42,123 nt of DNA, from positions 1-42,123 of IMG/VR virus record IMGVR_UViG_3300022072_000026. One strand, written 5' to 3'. This stretch comes from a virus. The translations under genes were made by a program, and so were the position numbers. Below are positions 8,775 through 19,039 of this stretch, piece after piece; position 1 is the first letter of the stretch; each line of letters opens with the position of its first letter. Below the pieces are notes generated by a model, which ran no database searches, had not been told where the DNA came from, and was given only the letters and a program-made list of their open reading frames with translations.

Positions 8775-10853
8775 TTATTGGTTCAACATTTTTACTGTCT
8801 GAAACCACTTACTAGCAACTTCTTTATTTCTTTGGAAAGCTACACTATTTTTATCTAAATCTTCATTTACGTTTAGAAGCCAAGAACCAATAAGCTTTTC
8901 GTCTGTATATCCTTGATCATAAGACTTAAGATTTTCATCAATATTACCTCCACCTTCACCCATGAGTGTCGTGAACAACTCTGCATCTACTGCTTGTTGA
9001 GTAGTTGTCATATTCACAGCTGGATTACCATCTGGATAGTCTGCGTTTCTTTGATAGCTATTTCCAACATAATCAAAAGCCATATAAAACCCTTTCATTA
9101 AATCAGCTCGGTTATCCTCTCCGGCAGAACCTTGCCCCCAATATCTTTCTCCTTCTGTTTTAAAAACATCATCGTTAAAGATTTTTTCATCCAAAGTATT
9201 AATAGCTCCTTGAAATATGATTTGCTCTTCTTTAGAATTTTTAGCAATATTCTGAAGCATAGCAGCACTATCATTATCCTGTTTTACCGTTTCAGTCAAA
9301 TCATCATCATCAGCCAAAGTGTTAGACATTACTGTTTTTATTTGAGGTCTAGAAATATCAATCTCTTTATAGAATAAATCTCCATTTTCATTCTTCATTG
9401 CCATAACAGTTGTTAATTCAACTTCAGACTTGTAAAATTCGTCTAGCTTCGCTGTTGAACTTTTATCTAAATCCCCATTATCATCATATGCATTTACTAA
9501 CAGTGCTGGCTTACCATCACTTTTCATTGGTGACTTAACCGCTGTTGTAATTCCTAATATTTGATAATTACCTTTATGATCATCTGGGTCTAGTGCATTA
9601 TCTCCTGTTATCATAACTCCGTCCATTCTATACATTTCAGAATCAGGAGTAAAGTTTTGAAGTGTTCCATCTTGAATAGTAAATCCACCATTTTCAGGGA
9701 AAACAACAGAGGCAATATCAAAAGTATTATGTTCTAGGATTCTTTTAGATTCCTTTAAACCCATATTATCTCTAGTTAAATATATACCGAATTCTCTAGC
9801 TTTTGCAAGAGGCCCAGACTCAGGCATAAAATCAGTTATATCAACACCTTCTTCAGAAAGACTACGGTTTCTAGAGGTTTCAGTAAAGTCTTCTCCAAGT
9901 AGTTTTTTAATAGTAGGGTCATTTTCAGCAAGTGTATCTAATAGTTTTCCATTATAACCACCTTCCTCTTTAGATTTGTTGATGTCAGCAACTTTTAATC
10001 CTTTATTTATAATGCCACTTTTAAGAACATTCACTTCGTTTAAATAACTAGTTGTTGGGTCTTTTTTAGCAAGAGACGATTTTCTGTCATAGACAGCCTT
10101 TTGTCTATCTCTAATCATTTGCTCACGTATTCTAGTAGTATTGCTACCAGTACCGCCATAACCCATTTTCTTAGCAAATGCAACTATCTTTAAATAATCA
10201 TCTTGGTTTTTACTAGGATCTAATGGAGGTCTGTCTGGATAATTAATAGCGTAGTTGTTCATAATCTTCATCATGTTACTACCATTAGATAATATCTTTT
10301 CAATAGGAATATCAGTACCAAAGTCGAAGTTCTTAGAATCAGGTATTTCTACTTCAGACATAATACCATTATAACTAATCGGACCTCCTTCTTCATTAGC
10401 ATTGTAATCTTCCAAAGACTTTAAATCTGTTGGAGATATTAAATGACCAAGACCTTTTTCTTTAGCTTCTAATATCTTAGCTAAGTTCTTTTGATTTTCT
10501 CCAAACTGAACAGACTCATCAGATTGAAGGATATCATTTTTAATTTTATTAAGAGCAGAGAAACCACCTTGTTCCATAAACATTCTCTTAGAACCACCAG
10601 TTCTTGCTAAGTGTTCGGTTACTATTTGTTGAGAAGATGCTATTTTCTTATTTATTCTTTTTCTGTCTTTATCAAGAAAGGTTCCCGCTTTAGCATACAT
10701 CTGCTCAAACATAAGTTGCTCTTGCTGTTGCGCTACAACTTCCTTGTCTCTATCTTGCTGGACTTTAGAATCCATTCTTTCCAAGACGTTTAAATCTCGA
10801 ACCCTACTCTCGGTGCTATTGATGTTTTGCCTTAAACCTATTAATCCCTCCAT
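8775..10853 (-). CDS. Putative virion cargo/ejection protein, 692 aa
   Basis: I do not recognise a named family. The product is a 692-aa soluble protein with no signal peptide or clear membrane segment. The first 130 residues are strongly charged and helical (QQDRDKEVVAQQQEQ, KDRKRINKK), suggesting coiled coil; the remainder is mixed, with acidic stretches such as LADDDDLTE. It lies between the lysozyme-headed 881-aa protein and the giant polymerase, 19 nt from the former and 20 nt from the latter. In crAss-like phages this is the block of large cargo proteins packed in the capsid and tail and ejected with DNA, so a cargo role is inferred from position and size. The ATG at 10853 follows an A/T-rich leader without a Shine-Dalgarno sequence, as in neighbouring genes. 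Confidence 0.6.
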   Translation of the reverse strand: MEGLIGLRQNINSTESRVRDLNVLERMDSKVQQDRDKEVVAQQQEQLMFEQMYAKAGTFLDKDRKRINKKIASSQQIVTEHLARTGGSKRMFMEQGGFSALNKIKNDILQSDESVQFGENQKNLAKILEAKEKGLGHLISPTDLKSLEDYNANEEGGPISYNGIMSEVEIPDSKNFDFGTDIPIEKILSNGSNMMKIMNNYAINYPDRPPLDPSKNQDDYLKIVAFAKKMGYGGTGSNTTRIREQMIRDRQKAVYDRKSSLAKKDPTTSYLNEVNVLKSGIINKGLKVADINKSKEEGGYNGKLLDTLAENDPTIKKLLGEDFTETSRNRSLSEEGVDITDFMPESGPLAKAREFGIYLTRDNMGLKESKRILEHNTFDIASVVFPENGGFTIQDGTLQNFTPDSEMYRMDGVMITGDNALDPDDHKGNYQILGITTAVKSPMKSDGKPALLVNAYDDNGDLDKSSTAKLDEFYKSEVELTTVMAMKNENGDLFYKEIDISRPQIKTVMSNTLADDDDLTETVKQDNDSAAMLQNIAKNSKEEQIIFQGAINTLDEKIFNDDVFKTEGERYWGQGSAGEDNRADLMKGFYMAFDYVGNSYQRNADYPDGNPAVNMTTTQQAVDAELFTTLMGEGGGNIDENLKSYDQGYTDEKLIGSWLLNVNEDLDKNSVAFQRNKEVASKWFQTVKMLNQ

Positions 10854-10872
10854 TGTAAGTATTGTTTATATT

Positions 10873-13518
10873 TTAATTTTGATCTATTGGTGTTCCATCT
10901 GGCCATAGACCTGCCGAAGCCATTGTAGCAGATTCAGGAACTACTGTATATGGATTTACCCCTCCAGGAAACACACTAGGGTCAGTATTCTCATCCCTAT
11001 CTTCCATCAATCCTTTTTGTAAAGGAAAAGGTGGTGGTGGTCCTGAGTTGTTTTGTTTTATTATAGGTGGCAACCCTGAGTTATTAGGTGTATTTCTAGG
11101 GTCTCCACTAATTGAATTATTAAAGCCCGGTGTCATAAAACTAAGGTCATTACCAATTGCTGCTCTTTCTTTTTGAGCTTTAGCATTGTTTAATGTCTCT
11201 CTGTCCGTAGATAAAAGACCATAGTTACCTTCTTTAGAAGCTAAATCTATATTATCCATTGATACATTTTCAGGATTTATATCTGGATTCTGTTCTAAGT
11301 AATCAATGTATTCAAAAACTTTCGAAGGATCCTTTACTTGGTCAATAAATTTATTTGCCGCTGCTCTTTGATTAGGGTTGAGGTTTTGCATTTTACCACT
11401 ATAACCTTGCATTTTAGCTTCGAGTGCATCCGTTTTAGACTTCTTCATATCAAAAGCGCTTTTTGTTCCTGGTTTACCAGTACCATCATCTTTAGCTTTA
11501 GGGTCAAATCCAAACATTCTTTTCATAAGAAAACTTTCGTACATAGAATTTGCACTTCCCGGACCATTGTCGCGTTGGTACTTTAAACCTTCCATGAGTT
11601 TTTCCATTCCAGCAGTAGCTAAATCTCGTCCTCTTTTTTGATTGTCCTTAGCTTCTCCAAATTCAATAGCATGATTTGCTATATCCCTTCTAGTGTCAAA
11701 CTCATTGATATACTGCATTACGTTTCCGTATTTTTCAAATGCTTTTTCTTTAGCTGCATAGTCGGCTGCTTGAATTGCAACAAGACCTTTTGTTTGTTGA
11801 GCCTGTAATCCAGCAACATTTCCAAGTACTACAGCAGCGTTACCACCAGAAGCATTTGTGATAGCCATTAAGCCACCTTGCATCGCATCTGCTAATTCTG
11901 CTTTCATAGCTGCTTCAACCTCAACAGGAAGTCCATGGTGTGCTCTCTTAGACATTTCAGCAGCATATACCTTTATTGCTTCTGAAACTTCTTCAGTACG
12001 TAAAGGTATCTTAGCATCTTTGGCTTGTTGGTTTCCAATAAGCCCCATTCCTAATCCCATGATAGCATCAATAGGAAGTTCCTGTTTTCTATCATTGTAA
12101 TCAATACTGCCATCTTTAACCCCCAACAAACCTAATTGCTGATTGAAGTAATCGGTACCAGTATTATCAAAATCTTCTTTTGCTTTTTCTGCTACTTTTT
12201 CTTCTTCAGTTTTTTCTTCTTCTGCTACTTTTTCCTCTTCTTTAACTGGTGGTTTATAGATTTTTTCTCTTTCAATAGTAATTTCCTTCCTTTTGTTTTT
12301 AGGATATATTTTTTCTAAATTTTTAAATTGGATTTTTGTTTCAGAACCGGGTCCGACATTATGACCAAAAATAGTATCCATAAAATCAATATCAGTATCT
12401 ACATTAGATTTATCGTCATTAAGATTAAACGAAATTTCTTTGCCTGACATTTTTTTATACTCACTGGCAAATAGAGTTTGCATTTCATCAATATTAAAAG
12501 TAGGAGACATTCCTTTTTTCCCTTTTGTTAATTCAGGGTATCTCTCTAACATTTTATTATACTGCTCTATGTCTCCGGGCTGTAAGTTTGGAAAAACTGC
12601 CGTTTTACCTAAAGTGTATTTACCATCCTTTCCTTTGATTTTATTTACACGAAGTTTTTCAATAACACTTTGTAGTTCTTCAAACTCAGCAAATTCTTGA
12701 GAATTAAATTCATTTTCAGATTCAATAACTTCATTTAAAAAATCTTGATGACCTGCTTCAGTAGCATCTTTATATAATTGCTTTCTAAGAACTTCACCGG
12801 CGCCTTGCTCAATGTCACCATCTTTAATCATTTGAGTGATCTGCGCATCTCTTTGTCTAAGGTCTTTTTTAGTCACCTCTTTCTTAACCAAAAAACCCTT
12901 TTCTTCTTTTGTTAATTCAACAGATTTTTTATTGTTAACAGATTCTTCTATTTTTCCAGTAACATAGTCATTTGTTGTTATAGGCGTTCTACCTGCTTCC
13001 TTAAGACCTTCGTTGTATTTTCTAAGATATGTTCTTCCAGAAGCATTTGTTGAGGTTTCTTCTATTAGATTCCCTGAACTAATAGAACTTCTAGCAACGC
13101 TTGGAGGTTGAAAATGGAATTGACTAGCCATTTCACCCATAGTTAATCCGGCGGGGTTTTTATCTATCATTGATTTAGCTTGAGGTAAAAGAACTTCATT
13201 TGCATAATAACCAAAATAAGCCTCTTGTAAAGCTGGAGAGTTTTTAAAATCTTCCATAGATTCTACTTTTCCAAAAACACCTTTTTTTGAAGCAGCAAAT
13301 TCTTTAATACCCATCATAGATCCTGTCTTAGAAAACCATTCTTTTAAGAATTGATATTTTCCAGTAGCACTAGAATCTGGCTTGCCATCTTTATTTTTAT
13401 CACCAGCTAAAGTTGTATAAGGATTCGGATAACCACCGGTTTCTATTTTAGCAATTCCAACTCTTAAGTTTTCTATAATCGCTTTATCTCTTTCGGATAT
13501 TGGTTTTTTATCAGGCAT
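10873..13518 (-). CDS. Cargo/ejection protein with N-terminal lysozyme-like (transglycosylase) domain, 881 aa
   Basis: The N-terminal 150 residues look like a lysozyme/lytic transglycosylase fold. KIETGG places a candidate catalytic Glu at residue 26, and SATGKYQF at 50-57 matches the common G-x-YQF element of phage-encoded and soluble transglycosylases. A loop DKNKDGKPD (residues 40-48) between them has the D-x-N-x-D-G-x-x-D pattern of calcium loops. After the enzyme head come Lys/Glu-rich helical segments, an acidic repeat (EEEKVAEEEKTEEEK, about 425-445), an Ala/Gly-rich amphipathic part (about 530-610) and a Pro/Asn-rich tail with PPPPFP. By analogy with phage internal virion proteins, it probably opens the murein during genome entry. 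It sits between the 265-aa and 692-aa proteins in the cargo block. The domain call rests on motifs only; the cargo role is inferred from context. Confidence 0.7.
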   Translation of the reverse strand: MPDKKPISERDKAIIENLRVGIAKIETGGYPNPYTTLAGDKNKDGKPDSSATGKYQFLKEWFSKTGSMMGIKEFAASKKGVFGKVESMEDFKNSPALQEAYFGYYANEVLLPQAKSMIDKNPAGLTMGEMASQFHFQPPSVARSSISSGNLIEETSTNASGRTYLRKYNEGLKEAGRTPITTNDYVTGKIEESVNNKKSVELTKEEKGFLVKKEVTKKDLRQRDAQITQMIKDGDIEQGAGEVLRKQLYKDATEAGHQDFLNEVIESENEFNSQEFAEFEELQSVIEKLRVNKIKGKDGKYTLGKTAVFPNLQPGDIEQYNKMLERYPELTKGKKGMSPTFNIDEMQTLFASEYKKMSGKEISFNLNDDKSNVDTDIDFMDTIFGHNVGPGSETKIQFKNLEKIYPKNKRKEITIEREKIYKPPVKEEEKVAEEEKTEEEKVAEKAKEDFDNTGTDYFNQQLGLLGVKDGSIDYNDRKQELPIDAIMGLGMGLIGNQQAKDAKIPLRTEEVSEAIKVYAAEMSKRAHHGLPVEVEAAMKAELADAMQGGLMAITNASGGNAAVVLGNVAGLQAQQTKGLVAIQAADYAAKEKAFEKYGNVMQYINEFDTRRDIANHAIEFGEAKDNQKRGRDLATAGMEKLMEGLKYQRDNGPGSANSMYESFLMKRMFGFDPKAKDDGTGKPGTKSAFDMKKSKTDALEAKMQGYSGKMQNLNPNQRAAANKFIDQVKDPSKVFEYIDYLEQNPDINPENVSMDNIDLASKEGNYGLLSTDRETLNNAKAQKERAAIGNDLSFMTPGFNNSISGDPRNTPNNSGLPPIIKQNNSGPPPPFPLQKGLMEDRDENTDPSVFPGGVNPYTVVPESATMASAGLWPDGTPIDQN

Positions 13519-13536
13519 GATACTACATTTTTATTA

Positions 13537-14334
13537 TTAACTAAGACCTAGTTGTTTTTTTCTAAGTTGTTTTAAATTTTCCATTGAAGCAAGACCTTCG
13601 GACATTTTATATTCTTGCTCGCTTTCCTTTCTTTCTAAAAGGGTTTGTTTCTTAAATCTTTTAGCGTATTCTGCCTGACGTGTTTTAAGACGGTCAGCAT
13701 GTATCATCTGACCAGCTAGACCAGGTGCAAGAAATGAGGCCGCAGTAGCTAACGCTTTATCACCACCAGACATATTACTTTCTTGAACATTCATAACGCT
13801 TGAAGATGGAGAAAACATCGCTTGAGATACAGCACCTCCTTCTTCTCCATGAGTGGCTGTTGCAATTCCAATACCTGCTTTTTCAATACCTCTAAAAACT
13901 CCTGCCATTGGAATTGCTTTACCAACGGCATCTTTAGTTGCATTCATTGCATTATTGTATTGCTCTTGTTTGCCCGATCCTTCATACTTGTTTTTTGCAT
14001 CATAAGCATTGGGAGATGGAAGAGCGTTACCCATTTCTCCAGCAGCAGCACCATACTTTTTAAGACCTTCTCTAAAACCATTTTTAGCATCTGGAGGCAT
14101 GTCAAATTCTTGTCCGGAAAGCTCGCTGTTGAAATCTTTTCCCATCAAACCTATACCTCCATTAGAAGTATTTGACGTCATGCTCTGTTTTGAATTTTTC
14201 TGCCAACCACCATACATACCATCGCTTGTAGAAGACAAAGATTGTGGTGCATTTTCTAATTCTAAACCAGTCGTGTTTGCTTTGTCGGTATCACCAAATC
14301 GACCTAAAAAACTACTTAATCCTGCTCCTAACAT
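13537..14334 (-). CDS. Putative Gly/Ala-rich ejection protein, 265 aa
   Basis: No family is recognised. The chain begins MLGAGLSSFLGRFG. It then has a Ser/Asn/Gly-rich low-complexity part (about 25-75) and two Gly/Ala-rich hydrophobic stretches (VGKAIPMAGVFRGIEKAGIG and ALATAASFLAPGLAGQMIH), and ends in a basic, charged helical tail (RFKKQTLLERKESEQEYK). Small proteins with this layout next to virion lysozymes in other podoviruses often insert into the cell envelope during DNA entry, so the same is inferred here. It lies 10 nt after the muzzle gene and 18 nt before the lysozyme-headed protein. The ATG at 14334 follows AAATAAAACATT and has no Shine-Dalgarno. A purely structural tail role cannot be excluded. 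Confidence 0.55.
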   Translation of the reverse strand: MLGAGLSSFLGRFGDTDKANTTGLELENAPQSLSSTSDGMYGGWQKNSKQSMTSNTSNGGIGLMGKDFNSELSGQEFDMPPDAKNGFREGLKKYGAAAGEMGNALPSPNAYDAKNKYEGSGKQEQYNNAMNATKDAVGKAIPMAGVFRGIEKAGIGIATATHGEEGGAVSQAMFSPSSSVMNVQESNMSGGDKALATAASFLAPGLAGQMIHADRLKTRQAEYAKRFKKQTLLERKESEQEYKMSEGLASMENLKQLRKKQLGLS

Positions 14335-14344
14335 AATGTTTTAT

Positions 14345-17300
14345 TTAAAGGTGGCTTACTCTTAAACTATTTAATACTGCTAAGATATCAACTTTATTCT
14401 GATTTAAGCTCTCAGCTGTTATTTCAACATACACCCATTTACCTCTAACACTACCTGATTGTTCTATATCATCGGTATCATTAATTGCCGGCACTGTATG
14501 TGTTCCTTCTCTGATTCTATAAGCATCATGAGTACCTAATATCATTCTGTCATATCCTAGATTAGATTTAAAGAATACAGATTTAATAGGATAATCTAAA
14601 TTGGTAACCATACCCCATTGTCTATAAAGAAATATTGTTTCGGTATTCGCGTGAATGTAAAAACCTAATGTAAGTTCTTTTTGTACTTCAAAGAAATTAA
14701 GGATATCACCAGCATTTAATTGATGTAATCTTGCGCTTTCTAAATCAACTCCCGAAGTACCTGTTGTGATTGGTGCATAAACTTTTTCTTTAAAGGTTAT
14801 GTACATATCATTATCATACTCAAAGTCACCATTAAACTTCTGACTTACTTCATTATAAGATAACATAAAATTAGTTCCATCTTTAGTTCTTAGACGAATA
14901 CCTGTTTCTTTATTTTCATGGTCGTAGTAAGCTTCAGTATCTATGACTGGATTTTTCTTTAACTGCTCTAGGTATAATAGATGAAGTAAGTTTTTAACTA
15001 ACAACGGATCTTTACCTCTTACAAACTCATTTTTAGTTTCATCAAAAAATGTAAACCCAAAATCTCCATTAGCAACAGCTCGACGTATAGCAGTACCATA
15101 TTTACTTATAATCTTATGACCGTCTATAATAGTTCCAGAACCTTGCTGTACATTTATAGAGCCTCCATCTTGGTCTGAAATAACTCTATCCATACCAACA
15201 TAAATAAGTGAAGTCTGCTTGCCTTGTATTGCGTATACGTTATCATCATATCTAAATATGTTTGAAACATCACCCTTATTCTTTTCTAATAAAGCATAGA
15301 AGTTGTTTACTTTAAAAACTGTCCAAGCATCATAAGGATCTCCAGCTAACTTAACATCGGAAACGGCAATAACGTTACCCCTGTTTGGGTCGTTCTTTAA
15401 ATCAAATGGTTTCGGAATATATGTTTTTATATTATTCTCATTAAAGTATGCATTGTTGATTATTTCGTTTCTAGTAGTATTGAAACTGTGTTTTGAATTA
15501 ACTCTATAAAATTCATATCCATAGGTTAACTTAGGCTCTACTTGTGATTCTAAAACAAAAAGATAAGTCCAAGCACCGTTACGTTGCCAAACCTCTATAT
15601 CTCCTGATTGTCTACCATTACCATGATTATTATAACCTCTTTCTTCAACTGGATCAGTACCCCAATCATTTTTAGTTCTAATACTTAAAGTAACATAAAC
15701 ATCAGCACCTACATCAAAAAACTGTGCATTATTAGAAGATTTTAAAACAGGTATTGTTTTACTAAGTGGTATGTATGTATTTGCAGTATAAGCCTGTTTT
15801 GTCCGACCACCAAATATAGATTCTCTGTTGTTTCTAAAAAGAGTTATTAATGGAAGGCTATCATAAACAACATGATTATCATCTCCTAGTCTTATTTGTG
15901 AATTTACAGTATGAATGTCTGGACCAACCACAACAGGACTAAATACATCTGTAACAGTTTTTATAATAACAGTTGGATAACCAGGGGAAGTAATTGCACC
16001 TCCAAATATTTCAGATTTTACACGACCATCTATATAATCCCATTTTCTTTGAAAATTACCATAGTACCAAGGCTGCGATTGCATCATAACAGCATTGTTA
16101 GAAACATCATTGGTTACTCCAAAAGCAAAGCCTGAGATGCTAACACCTCTTTCTAGACTTTCAGCACTATCAATAACATGTTCAATAGGCCCATTAATTA
16201 CTTGTACGTATTTTGAAAACACTGAAACATTAACAAAATGAGTTTCCCATGTTTCATTGTAATCTTCTTCTCGTGCAAATCTTGGTAAATCTCCTTGATA
16301 GTTTTCTCCATCAACTTCTTGTTCAAGTATTTTTCTAGAAAACTTAGGATAAACCTCATCGCCAAAGTTAAAACCACTACCTCCAGAAACATCACCGCCT
16401 CTTTCTCTAATAACTCCGGGTGTGTGATCAGTGTTTAAAACAGCATAGATTTGAAGTTTGCACTTCTCTACATACTGGTCAGATATCTTACCGTAGATTA
16501 TATCTGGTGAATCAAAATACATTAAAGACCTATTAACCATAGTTCTTTTTAAATACTCTATATCATCTGTGTATTGATAATCTTCACCATAAGTATCATA
16601 ATTTATAAGTCCTTGCTTTTCATATGTAGGGCCTCCATTGTAAGGAATATTCCATTTGTTTTGAATAGCGGTAGGCATTTCGTTTTGTGGCTTACCATTT
16701 GTTTGAACTCTAGATAATGGGGCTGAGATACCACGACACAAAATAGTTCTATTATCTTCAGTTCTTTCTACATAGACAATTTGATACATTGGTATTACTT
16801 CTTGCAACTCACAAGACAATCTAACCTCTATATGCATTTTAATTCCATGTCCATAAAGAGTATCACCTACTACGCTTTGATTAAGATACCTACTAGAAGA
16901 TATGATTATGTTACCTGAGTCTGTAATTTCTTTTTTTAATTCTCCCATATTCGGAATCATTAAATCTCCTAAAGGAATTACAAAGTATTTTGTAGAATCA
17001 GAATTATATATCTGAAGTCCTATTCTATAAAGTTCACCTTTCATACAAAACTTTACTCCTGTTGGCTCTATATAATCAACCAATGTTCCAGTACCGTCAT
17101 AAATGCCAGTGGCTTTTTTCATTAAAGGCTCTGTAAACTCTCTGTAAGTTACACGTAACCCATTTCCTTGGTCGAACCCAATACTTTTACCTCCATATAC
17201 CAAAGAATCTAAATCAACCGTTACAGGTAGGAATTGAATGTCATTATCAAATGTTTCTACATACTGATCGTTATTTGATTCAAACACATAACTACTCATG

Positions 17301-18997
17301 TCTGTTTGAATTAAATCATTAGTTGGTTTTAGTAGCAATTGTCCATTAATTTTCTCAACCGTTAGGTTTGGGAAATATGATGCGAAAAGTATATTATTAG
17401 CTTGTTGGTCAATTAACCAATCAGCTACTAAAACAGTAATGTTCGTATAATTAGCAAGTCCTAAGTCAGAAAATATAATTGTAACCTCATCCGAAGTTAC
17501 ACTGTTTTTGAAAGTTAAACCTAATGGCCCAAAGCAAGATATGTTTCTATATACTTTTTGTTTGATATAAACTAAAGGCTCTGTATTTGTAGGGTCTATG
17601 TATCTATACTTCCAAGGCTCTGGATTAAGAATACAGTCATGAGTAGCGCCAGTATCATCCCATCCATGAAGAGGGAATAAGTATTCAAGATTTGCAACAG
17701 ACGTTGGTATTGGTTGGTCACGTAGCCCAGCCGCGATTAATTTGTTTTTCTTAGAAGTGAAATCATTACAATACTTCCAAGTGTTTTTATAATTTATAAT
17801 ATCATTAAAAGTAATGTTATCGGCAAACTCAGCTTCATTACCAAAGTGATCAAATTCTACAACTGATTTTACCGGCTTACGTCCTAAATTACGAATCGCC
17901 GTAGGAGGTCCAAATGCCTCTAATTCTATAGCAACACATTCTACTTCCGCAGAATCTTCAGGATCTATAAGATTTACTTTTATTCGAACTTTTTTATCAG
18001 TAGCTTCTGAAAAGTCACCCCCTCTAAATTCAACAGGAGTATTTTCAACAAGTATTCTTTGTACTTCTGAAGTAGGTGAGAATTCACTTAACTGTCCGTT
18101 TTCTGAAATAATACGATAACTATAAACAACAGTCATTGATTTTATTTGTCCTCCTTCTTCTATGTTTAATACTTCTGGTTGAAGTAATACATTGTTTAAT
18201 ACCTGGTTAAATTCATCTGACGTTCTTGATGGCAAATTAACATCATGAAGATTTACAACTCTTCTTACATTAAAAGCATCAGTATAATAAACTGGCTTTC
18301 TGAATTTGTTTTCCTCAACTCCTTCAGTAGTTATTTTTGCTTCTACAGGCCAATTCTGAGCTCCTATCCACCTTAATTCTCCAACAAGGTTGTAATTGTC
18401 ATTTAATCTCATGCTGTAAATAGCATCCCAATAAATTTCATTGTTTACTGGAACCTCAGCAATATTAATAGAACATGCAATTGGATTTTGAACATTAGCG
18501 TTTACTCCGTAATATTCTGAAAAATCAATTTGATCATCAGTACCTCCATCACAAACAAGATTATCTTCGAATTCTGTTTCAGATGGTGGATTTATTATTT
18601 TATTATAAGTACTTGTTGCTTCAATTGAATTAACAGAAAACTCATCTACTATATCTATTTCCGTAGCTCCAACAGAATCTACGGTTATAGTAAATAAGTC
18701 ACTATTTATTGTTGAGATATCTTCTGTTATTACAACAGGCTCTTTTGACCCACCTTTTAAAACTTTTGCAAAAACAACTATTTCATCTTCGAAAACATGA
18801 ACTCCTAGATATTTAACTATCTCTGTATTTTGATAAATAAGTTTTGATCCAACACCTCCGGAGAAAGAGAAAACTCCATCTTTAGAATAGAGTCTACCGT
18901 TAGTTGCTTTTTGGTAAGTGTTTTTAGCCTCAGCCGCATTAGTTAAATCTGAAGAGTAACCACCTTCTAATGTTTTGACTAGGTTAAAATTTACCAT
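14345..18997 (-). CDS. Tail muzzle/stabilisation protein (crAss-like), 1550 aa
   Basis: This 1550-aa, beta-rich protein has no signal peptide or membrane segment. Its start, MVNFNLVKTLEGGYSSDLTN followed by a NGRLYS...FSGG stretch, is typical of large Bacteroidota-phage proteins that plug or extend the podovirus tail tube. The composition (many Asn, Asp, Tyr, Thr; short strand-turn units) suggests propeller or sandwich domains. Homologues in crAss-like phages are called stabilisation or muzzle proteins and form the distal tail through which DNA and cargo exit; it is far longer than P22 gp10 (about 470 aa). Near residue 1300, IISKYGTAIRRAV looks like a conserved core. It is the first gene after the lysis cassette and directly precedes the cargo genes. 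The muzzle role is inferred from size, start, composition and position. Confidence 0.72.
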   Translation of the reverse strand: MVNFNLVKTLEGGYSSDLTNAAEAKNTYQKATNGRLYSKDGVFSFSGGVGSKLIYQNTEIVKYLGVHVFEDEIVVFAKVLKGGSKEPVVITEDISTINSDLFTITVDSVGATEIDIVDEFSVNSIEATSTYNKIINPPSETEFEDNLVCDGGTDDQIDFSEYYGVNANVQNPIACSINIAEVPVNNEIYWDAIYSMRLNDNYNLVGELRWIGAQNWPVEAKITTEGVEENKFRKPVYYTDAFNVRRVVNLHDVNLPSRTSDEFNQVLNNVLLQPEVLNIEEGGQIKSMTVVYSYRIISENGQLSEFSPTSEVQRILVENTPVEFRGGDFSEATDKKVRIKVNLIDPEDSAEVECVAIELEAFGPPTAIRNLGRKPVKSVVEFDHFGNEAEFADNITFNDIINYKNTWKYCNDFTSKKNKLIAAGLRDQPIPTSVANLEYLFPLHGWDDTGATHDCILNPEPWKYRYIDPTNTEPLVYIKQKVYRNISCFGPLGLTFKNSVTSDEVTIIFSDLGLANYTNITVLVADWLIDQQANNILFASYFPNLTVEKINGQLLLKPTNDLIQTDMSSYVFESNNDQYVETFDNDIQFLPVTVDLDSLVYGGKSIGFDQGNGLRVTYREFTEPLMKKATGIYDGTGTLVDYIEPTGVKFCMKGELYRIGLQIYNSDSTKYFVIPLGDLMIPNMGELKKEITDSGNIIISSSRYLNQSVVGDTLYGHGIKMHIEVRLSCELQEVIPMYQIVYVERTEDNRTILCRGISAPLSRVQTNGKPQNEMPTAIQNKWNIPYNGGPTYEKQGLINYDTYGEDYQYTDDIEYLKRTMVNRSLMYFDSPDIIYGKISDQYVEKCKLQIYAVLNTDHTPGVIRERGGDVSGGSGFNFGDEVYPKFSRKILEQEVDGENYQGDLPRFAREEDYNETWETHFVNVSVFSKYVQVINGPIEHVIDSAESLERGVSISGFAFGVTNDVSNNAVMMQSQPWYYGNFQRKWDYIDGRVKSEIFGGAITSPGYPTVIIKTVTDVFSPVVVGPDIHTVNSQIRLGDDNHVVYDSLPLITLFRNNRESIFGGRTKQAYTANTYIPLSKTIPVLKSSNNAQFFDVGADVYVTLSIRTKNDWGTDPVEERGYNNHGNGRQSGDIEVWQRNGAWTYLFVLESQVEPKLTYGYEFYRVNSKHSFNTTRNEIINNAYFNENNIKTYIPKPFDLKNDPNRGNVIAVSDVKLAGDPYDAWTVFKVNNFYALLEKNKGDVSNIFRYDDNVYAIQGKQTSLIYVGMDRVISDQDGGSINVQQGSGTIIDGHKIISKYGTAIRRAVANGDFGFTFFDETKNEFVRGKDPLLVKNLLHLLYLEQLKKNPVIDTEAYYDHENKETGIRLRTKDGTNFMLSYNEVSQKFNGDFEYDNDMYITFKEKVYAPITTGTSGVDLESARLHQLNAGDILNFFEVQKELTLGFYIHANTETIFLYRQWGMVTNLDYPIKSVFFKSNLGYDRMILGTHDAYRIREGTHTVPAINDTDDIEQSGSVRGKWVYVEITAESLNQNKVDILAVLNSLRVSHL

Positions 18998-19039
18998 TTT
19001 AAAGTGTTTTATATTCTATTCAAAATTACTAATTTATTT

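Noticed and set aside
13822-14365. Overlapping 117- and 118-aa plus-strand frames opposite the 265-aa gene
   Set aside because: Both are shadows of the Gly/Ala-rich gene and disagree with the uniform gene direction.
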